Source: an archaeon (GTDB taxonomy: Archaea; Micrarchaeota; Micrarchaeia; Anstonellales; Anstonellaceae). From it: 60,821 bases of DNA. Position 1 is the first letter of the stretch. Each line of letters opens with the position of its first letter. The notes under the pieces are model-generated. The model did not search any database. It worked only from the letters and a program-made list of their open reading frames with translations, and was not told where the DNA came from. The position numbers and the translations under genes are program-made. The stretch covers positions 1 through 60,821 of the forward strand of contig JAGVHI010000018.1 in the NCBI GenBank assembly GCA_020056635.1, given 5' to 3'. Below, piece after piece: positions 55,437 to 60,821 of this stretch.

Positions 55437-56998
55437 TAAACAGCCCGCAAGCACAACCAATAATAATCTCGCCATCAAGATTACGGCGTATGAATTTTCT
55501 GGACAAGGCGTCCCAAAACCATGTCTGGGGCAAGCTCCTTAATGTTGCGGCTATTGTTTTCTTCCTATTTTTCGTGCTCGGGCCGCTGTTTTTCATATTC
55601 AACCAAATGGGAAGCTTTAGGTTCTCTGAGCCGATGCTCGATGCATTGGTCACCTCGTTCTTTGTGGCTGGGGTAGTGACCGTTGTTGACCTGCTGTTTG
55701 GCATCCCGCTTGCGTGGCTGCTTGCGAAAAAGCAGTTTCCATTAAAGCCGCTGGTTGACGGCTTGGTTGATTTGCCCCTCATTATCCCCACAAGCGCGCT
55801 TGGGCTCTCGATCGCGCTTTTCTGGGGGCAAAGCGGGCTTGGGATTTTTGCGCCCGGGCTTGGGATGATTGTCGTGCTGCACATAGCATTCACTTTCCCT
55901 TATGTTGTGCGCACCACGCAGGCTGCCATAATGGAGATAGACTGCGACCTTGGAAGGGCGGCAAGCACTCTTGGGGCGTCTCCACTCCTATCGTTCCGCT
56001 CGGTCTGGCTCCCATTGTTCCGCACTGGCGCAATATCCGGAGCAATACTTGCATTCACCCGCTCGCTTGGGGAAACCGGAGCGACCATGATTGTGGCAGG
56101 CGCGCTTAGGACAGTGCCAGTCCTGGTGGTTTATTTCAAGAACTCTACTCCGGCGGACATGGATGCCGCTGTTTCTCTTTCCGCGATATTTCTCATGCTC
56201 TCAGCCATACTGTTCTTTATCGTGCACCACCAGAGCGGGATGAAGAGGTTTAGGCTCGGAAAAGTATATGCAGATGCGGAAAAGAGGCTTAGCAATTTCG
56301 GGTGGAGCTCGGATGCTGCCGGAGCCCTGTTCCTATTCCTAATCGTGCTGCTGCCGTCTTTCTATTTCCTCAAATTCACGGATTATAATTTCTTCTCGCC
56401 AAAAACAATGGATGCGATGCTGGTCTCGTTCGGGGTTGCCACCACTGCAATTGCGCTCTCGATAATATTCGGCCTGCCCCTTGCGCTCATCATAGCATCG
56501 AAAAAAAGCTATAGTGGGCTTCTGCGGCTCCTCGTTGAGATGAGCATGCTTATGCCCACAGTGACAATCGGACTTTCGCTCTCGCTTTTCTGGGCTGGCA
56601 AGCTTGATGAGGCGGTGGTGCTGGTCCTTGCGCACGCTGCGATAATATTCCCGTATTTTGTCAGCCCGGTGAGCGAAATCCTCTCGGACATGGACAAGAG
56701 CCTTGTGGAGGTTGCGCGCTCGCTCGGAGCCACTCCATTCTATGCATTCCGGACCATCACGCTCCCCCTCATAATGCCGACAGTGATTGCAGGCACAGTG
56801 ATTGCGTTCATGCACAGCATGAGCGAAACCGGCGGGACGCTTGCAGTCTCGAAAAACATCGCGACCATTCCGATATTGATTGTGGATCTCACCAAGGCCG
56901 GGCAGCAAGCGCAGGCTGCCTCTGCTGCAGTGCTGCTGCTTGCAATCTCGCTCGTGCTTGTGATTGTGCTTAGGATGAACCAGAGAAAAAAATGGTGA
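55433..56998 (+). CDS. ABC transporter permease, two fused permease domains (ThiP/Fbp-like)
   Basis: Two EAA-like loops (LGRAASTLGASPLLSFRSVWLPLF; LVEVARSLGATPFYAFRTITLPLI); ~12 TMs. Confidence 0.9.
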   Translation: MINSPQAQPIIISPSRLRRMNFLDKASQNHVWGKLLNVAAIVFFLFFVLGPLFFIFNQMGSFRFSEPMLDALVTSFFVAGVVTVVDLLFGIPLAWLLAKKQFPLKPLVDGLVDLPLIIPTSALGLSIALFWGQSGLGIFAPGLGMIVVLHIAFTFPYVVRTTQAAIMEIDCDLGRAASTLGASPLLSFRSVWLPLFRTGAISGAILAFTRSLGETGATMIVAGALRTVPVLVVYFKNSTPADMDAAVSLSAIFLMLSAILFFIVHHQSGMKRFRLGKVYADAEKRLSNFGWSSDAAGALFLFLIVLLPSFYFLKFTDYNFFSPKTMDAMLVSFGVATTAIALSIIFGLPLALIIASKKSYSGLLRLLVEMSMLMPTVTIGLSLSLFWAGKLDEAVVLVLAHAAIIFPYFVSPVSEILSDMDKSLVEVARSLGATPFYAFRTITLPLIMPTVIAGTVIAFMHSMSETGGTLAVSKNIATIPILIVDLTKAGQQAQAASAAVLLLAISLVLVIVLRMNQRKKW

Positions 56999-57004
56999 TT
57001 CAAT

Positions 57005-58036
57005 ATGCCAGATATACGGGTAAGGGATGTGTCGAAGTATTATGGGAGCGTCCGTGCGCTTGCAAAAGTCGACTTGGCAATACATGACGGGGATTACACT
57101 GTGCTGCTTGGGCCCTCGGGCTGCGGGAAAACCACATTGCTCAAGATAATCGCCGGGATATTGGAACCGACCTCTGGGAATGTGAGAATTGGGGGGAAGA
57201 GTATGACAGGGCTTGCGCCAGAGGATAGGCACATTGGGTTTGTTTTCCAGAACTATGCCCTGTTCCCGCACCTCCCAGTAGTGGATAATGCCGCATATGG
57301 GCTGATTGCACGGGGCGAGAATCCTGACAAGGCACGGAGAATTGCAACAGACATGCTTGGGCTCGTGCACCTTGAAGAGAGGACCACTGCGATTCCCAGG
57401 GAATTGTCCGGCGGGATGCAGCAGAGGCTTGCAATGGCAAGAGCGCTTTCCACTGGATCAAAATTGCTCTTGCTTGATGAGCCCATGAATGCTCTTGATG
57501 CGTATATCCGAAAAGAGCTTCGGGTGGAGCTTCGCAAGATGGTGAAGAAGCTCGGGCTTACTGCTATTCATGTCACGCACGACCAGGAGGAGGCGATGGC
57601 GCTTGCTGACAAGGTCGTGATTATGCGGGATGGGAGGATAATGCAGGTCGGGACCCCACAAGAGGTGTACAACCACCCAATTAACCCGTTTGTTGCAAAC
57701 TTCCTTGGGGAAGCAAATTTCCTCCGCGTGCATTTTGAGAAAGGGAAGGCCAAGCTGCTCGGGGTGGAATTGAGTGAGGGCCTGTCGGGGGATTACATTG
57801 CGGCAATCAGGCCTGAAAACATGCACCTTGGTAATGAGGGGGCGAAAATAAAGGTAGCAAACTGCAGGCTTTTCGGCCCATACTACCGCTTCGAGATAGA
57901 TTACAATGGGATGCGGCTGCTGGTGCGCTCAAAATATGAGAACAATGATGCCAAGTGCGTCACGTTCGACCCTAAGGATGTGCTGCTTTTCAAGGAGCCT
58001 GAAGAGGGGCTGGAAAAATCCTTGAAAATTGAGTAA
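57005..58036 (+). CDS. ABC transporter ATP-binding protein
   Basis: LGPSGCGKTTLLKIIAG, LSGGMQQRLAMARAL, LLLDEPMNALD, VTHDQEEAMALAD. Confidence 0.95.
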   Translation: MPDIRVRDVSKYYGSVRALAKVDLAIHDGDYTVLLGPSGCGKTTLLKIIAGILEPTSGNVRIGGKSMTGLAPEDRHIGFVFQNYALFPHLPVVDNAAYGLIARGENPDKARRIATDMLGLVHLEERTTAIPRELSGGMQQRLAMARALSTGSKLLLLDEPMNALDAYIRKELRVELRKMVKKLGLTAIHVTHDQEEAMALADKVVIMRDGRIMQVGTPQEVYNHPINPFVANFLGEANFLRVHFEKGKAKLLGVELSEGLSGDYIAAIRPENMHLGNEGAKIKVANCRLFGPYYRFEIDYNGMRLLVRSKYENNDAKCVTFDPKDVLLFKEPEEGLEKSLKIE

Positions 58037-58045
58037 TGAAACCCC

Positions 58046-58909
58046 CTATTGGTTGCAGTATAGCAGGCAGTCCTCCCTGTCCTGCCCGTCCATGTATTCG
58101 CATGTGGCGCACGCATCATAGGTCTCATCCGGCGACGTGTAATCGTAGTACGAGGGGAGCGCCTGCACAGGGCCGGGAAGCTCGAAATCAGAGCTGGAGA
58201 CTTGGGGCAAATATGCCACTGCGATAAGTTCCGCGAGCGTTCCGTCCGACTGCAATGAACGCAGGTAAAGAGGAACCCCTTGGGGGGAGAGGCATTCGCG
58301 GACAAAATCCTCGCCGTCGCGAAGGTCAAAGCACTTTGACGTGGTGCCCGCGATTTCCATAGTGCCGTTTTGAGCAGAGGATATTGTACTAAGGGAGGAC
58401 AGGAATGCTGAGTCTTCGTTGGGGAGCAATGAGTCGACCTCTGGGAGCCCCTCAAGGCTCATGCACGACCAGTTGCCGTTGTCATGCCCGCACATGAAAG
58501 AAGAATTTTCAAGTATGTATGTGCGGAGCGCTTGGCTCCCGGAAACTATGTCCGAGCGGAACAATGTTTTGTTGCCCAGGCGCGCGTAGTATTGTATGAT
58601 GGAGGAGTTTTGGAGCGCAGGGTCGCTTATGGAGAGCGAGGCGTAGGACACTGTCCAATTCGAGGACAGACCAAGCTTCACTAGGCGCTCGAACTCCGGG
58701 CTTGATTGGGGCTTTGGGGGGAGAGGGGCAGGCGCTGCGCTTGGAGCGGGCGCAGGAAGCACGGCTGGCTGCTTGGGTGTTTGGGGCGCGGCGCTTGTGG
58801 TATTGGGAATGGGTGAAAAATTAGGCCCTGGTTGCGTTCCTTGCTGCTGGGATGCACACCCCAGTAGCAGGATGGCGCACACTGCAATGATCAGCATTCT
58901 GCTCTCCAT
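58046..58909 (-). CDS. Lipoprotein with C-terminal CATCEYMDGQDREDCLLYCNQ
   Basis: MESRMLIIAVCAILLLGCASQ lipobox; paralogous to 58923..59774. Confidence 0.75.
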   Translation of the reverse strand: MESRMLIIAVCAILLLGCASQQQGTQPGPNFSPIPNTTSAAPQTPKQPAVLPAPAPSAAPAPLPPKPQSSPEFERLVKLGLSSNWTVSYASLSISDPALQNSSIIQYYARLGNKTLFRSDIVSGSQALRTYILENSSFMCGHDNGNWSCMSLEGLPEVDSLLPNEDSAFLSSLSTISSAQNGTMEIAGTTSKCFDLRDGEDFVRECLSPQGVPLYLRSLQSDGTLAELIAVAYLPQVSSSDFELPGPVQALPSYYDYTSPDETYDACATCEYMDGQDREDCLLYCNQ

Positions 58910-58922
58910 TGTTCGGCCCCGT

Positions 58923-59774
58923 TTACTGGTTGCAGGATGCAAGGCAGTCCGCCTTGTCCGCACCATCAAGGTAGTCGCAGTAGGCGCATGGGTCCACAGT
59001 GCCCCCCATCTGCCCTCCGAATGAGGGAAGTGTTTCTGCGACGGCTGGAAGCTCGAACACCGAGTCAGGGACGCTTGTTCCATAGTTTGTCGCAGTAAGC
59101 TCTGAGGTGAACGTGCCAGTGGAGGGGTTTGTTGCAGTTGATTTCACGTAGAGAGGAACGCCCTCTGCAGAGAAGCATGAGCGCGACTCGTGGCCTGTCG
59201 AGATTTCCGTGAGCTTGTAGCACGCTGCGCTCGTGCCTGCAACAGACATCGAGCCGTCCTTCACTATCGTGTACGTGTCCAGGTTTTTCGAGAAGTCTGC
59301 GGAGGCGAGTTCCGACATGTTGAGCGGGACGTCCATTTTGTAGCACTTCCATGCCCCACCCTGCATCATGCATGAGTAGAGGATGTCGGAGAGCATATAT
59401 GCCCTCGAATCCACCCCTTGCGACTTGGTGTCAATGCGGATTTTGCTCATGCCTTTTAGGTATTGGTCCATTTTTGTCACGCCAGCCGACATGGAGGTCG
59501 TTACGTCGTAGGAAACAAGGAATTCGGCAGTTTTCTGCCTGTTGTAAAGGTCTGAGAGCTCGCCGCGGGCATCAAGGGGCGGCATTGTTGAGGGGGGAGG
59601 GGTTGCGCCATTATCGCCACCTGTCGGAGGGTTGCCCCCGCTTGCGCCTGTCGGGACATTGCCTGCCCCGCCAGTGTTTCCTCCTGAGGGCGCAGCCTGG
59701 GGTTCAGATCCCGCACACCCGAATAGTAGTATCGCACATGCCAAAATAGCCAGAATTGCCTCTTTCATCATCAC
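58923..59774 (-). CDS. Lipoprotein with C-terminal CAYCDYLDGADKADCLASCNQ
   Basis: ILACAILLFGCAGSE lipobox; Gly/Thr/Pro linker; tandem paralogue. Confidence 0.75.
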   Translation of the reverse strand: MMMKEAILAILACAILLFGCAGSEPQAAPSGGNTGGAGNVPTGASGGNPPTGGDNGATPPPSTMPPLDARGELSDLYNRQKTAEFLVSYDVTTSMSAGVTKMDQYLKGMSKIRIDTKSQGVDSRAYMLSDILYSCMMQGGAWKCYKMDVPLNMSELASADFSKNLDTYTIVKDGSMSVAGTSAACYKLTEISTGHESRSCFSAEGVPLYVKSTATNPSTGTFTSELTATNYGTSVPDSVFELPAVAETLPSFGGQMGGTVDPCAYCDYLDGADKADCLASCNQ

Positions 59775-59837
59775 ACCTCCCGAGTTCGTTCCTCCCGCAA
59801 CCTTAATAAACCCTCAACGACAAAGTAAGCCCTGCGT

Positions 59838-60092
59838 GCCGGGATGGCAGAATCTGGTATCGCGTACGACTGGAAATCTCCCTTTTGAAAGAAATGAGGT
59901 ACAAGGGGAACGCAATCCGGTTATCGTATGCCCTCACGGGCTTATGGGTTCAGGCCCTTTTTCTTTCGCGCGACGAAAGAAAAAGCCCTTGGGTAAAAAG
60001 AAAGAGAAGGGACCAAAGAAAAAGACCCTCGGGTTAAAAAGAAAAAGTGAATCGCTGAGAAAATGGGCTGCCTATAAATCCCATTCCCGGCG
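59838..60092 (+). tRNA. tRNA-Ser(GGA) with two introns: 59876..59922 (37/38) and ~59953..60076 (T-loop)
   Basis: Acceptor GCCGGGA/TCCCGGC with G73; TACGA-CTGGAA|intron|A-TCGTA; variable arm GCCC-TCAC-GGGC; T arm ATGGG-TTCA|intron|AAT-CCCAT. Spliced length 84 nt. Confidence 0.85.
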
Positions 60093-60116
60093 TTTTTAAT
60101 CAATAAAGGTGTATGA

Positions 60117-60821
60117 ATGGCTGAAAAGACAGAACCAAAAAAAGAGCATCAGGGGAAGCCTGCAGAACAGCATAAGCAGCAGCAAAAGCCGCAGGATTCG
60201 AAAGGCACCCAGCAGGGCGCGATGGCCAGTTCGTCGCAGGGCGGTCAGCACGTCCCACAAGGCGGGCAGGCAAAATCTCCTCAGCACGGAACGGCAGCTG
60301 CGCAGCACGCCGAGAGGAGCGATTTGAGGGGGATTGTCAGGATTGCGGGAAAGGACCTGCAGGGGCACGTGGCGCTCAAGCGCGCAATAACATATGTGAA
60401 GGGAGTGGGCTCGAATTATGGGGATGTGATTTCAACGATTGCCGCAAGGGAGCTTGCAGTGCAGCCGACAGTGGAAGTCGGAACCCTCTCCGAGCAGCAG
60501 ATTGAGAGGGTTGAATACATACTCACGCACCCGACGGAGTTTGGGGTGCCAAGATACCTGCTCAACAGGCAGAAGGATTTCACCACCGGCGCAGACAGGC
60601 ACATAATCGGGACCGATTTGGCTTTCACCGTGAAGCAGGATATTGAGCATGAGAAGGAGATTCTCTCGTGGAGAGGCTACAGGCATGCATATGGGCAGAA
60701 AGTGCGCGGCCAGCGCACGAGGACGGCCGGCAGGACAGGCATGACTGTCGGGGTCATCCGAAAGAGCATACTTGCAAAGGCCGGGGCTGGAGCGGTTACC
60801 GCAGCAGCTGGAGCACAGGCT
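60117..60821 (+). CDS. rps13: Ribosomal protein uS13 with ~65-aa Gln-rich N-terminal extension; runs past window end
   Basis: Manual translation MAEKTEPKKEHQGKP...DLRGIVRIAGKDLQGHVALKRAITYVKGVGSNYG...RGYRHAYGQKVRGQRTRTAGRTGMTVGV; absent from track (no stop). Confidence 0.92.
   Translation, partial: MAEKTEPKKEHQGKPAEQHKQQQKPQDSKGTQQGAMASSSQGGQHVPQGGQAKSPQHGTAAAQHAERSDLRGIVRIAGKDLQGHVALKRAITYVKGVGSNYGDVISTIAARELAVQPTVEVGTLSEQQIERVEYILTHPTEFGVPRYLLNRQKDFTTGADRHIIGTDLAFTVKQDIEHEKEILSWRGYRHAYGQKVRGQRTRTAGRTGMTVGVIRKSILAKAGAGAVTAAAGAQA
60221..60252 (+). repeat. 32-bp repeat copy B (uS13 N-terminal extension)
   Basis: GATGGCCAGTTCGTCGCAGGGCGGTCAGCACG; 29/32 identical to 53385-53416. Confidence 0.75.

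Noticed and set aside
59632-60099. 155-aa plus-strand ORF
   Set aside because: Antisense to a lipoprotein at its start and covers the intron-containing tRNA-Ser; poly-Lys tail comes from the tRNA intron.
1-60821. CRISPR array, rRNA, IS element or prophage
   Set aside because: No regular repeat-spacer pattern, rRNA motif, transposase or phage structural gene seen.

Overview
This window is archaeal chromosome. The evidence is an L3-to-S13 r-protein cluster in archaeal order with eS4/eL32/eL19/eL34/eL14, aIF1, RNase P Rnp1 and Rnp4, Cbf5, GGGP synthase, and intron-containing tRNAs. The overall character looks DPANN/Micrarchaeota-like, but that assignment is inference. The left part holds purine, folate, isoprenoid and secreted-protein genes. 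From about 38 kb to the right edge the window is the r-protein/SecY superoperon, with an ABC transporter and lipoproteins before uS13. Observations that ordinary annotation would miss: (1) a family of short tandem hairpins, typically with GAA triloops and compensatory stem changes, inserted in frame into four unrelated protein genes (NFACT-R, ferredoxin, SDR, FolC), resembling bacterial coding palindromic elements; (2) a tRNA-Ser(GGA) gene that closes only if two introns are removed, one at 37/38 and a ~124-nt one inside the T-loop, plus an intron-containing tRNA-Leu(CAA); (3) a giant (>967 codons, truncated by the window edge) Cys-rich tandem-repeat protein with a class III (pilin-like) signal sequence and a TTG start, absent from the ORF track, with a smaller paralogue at 17.7-18.7 kb; (4) a HemK-like methyltransferase fused to FolC; (5) tandem divergent SHMT genes; (6) a standalone NFACT-R protein; (7) a protein with three excisionase/MerR-like repeats; (8) a structured ~110-nt leader RNA before the r-protein operon. 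No CRISPR array, rRNA or classical IS element was seen. All calls come from reading the sequence; no database search was run.
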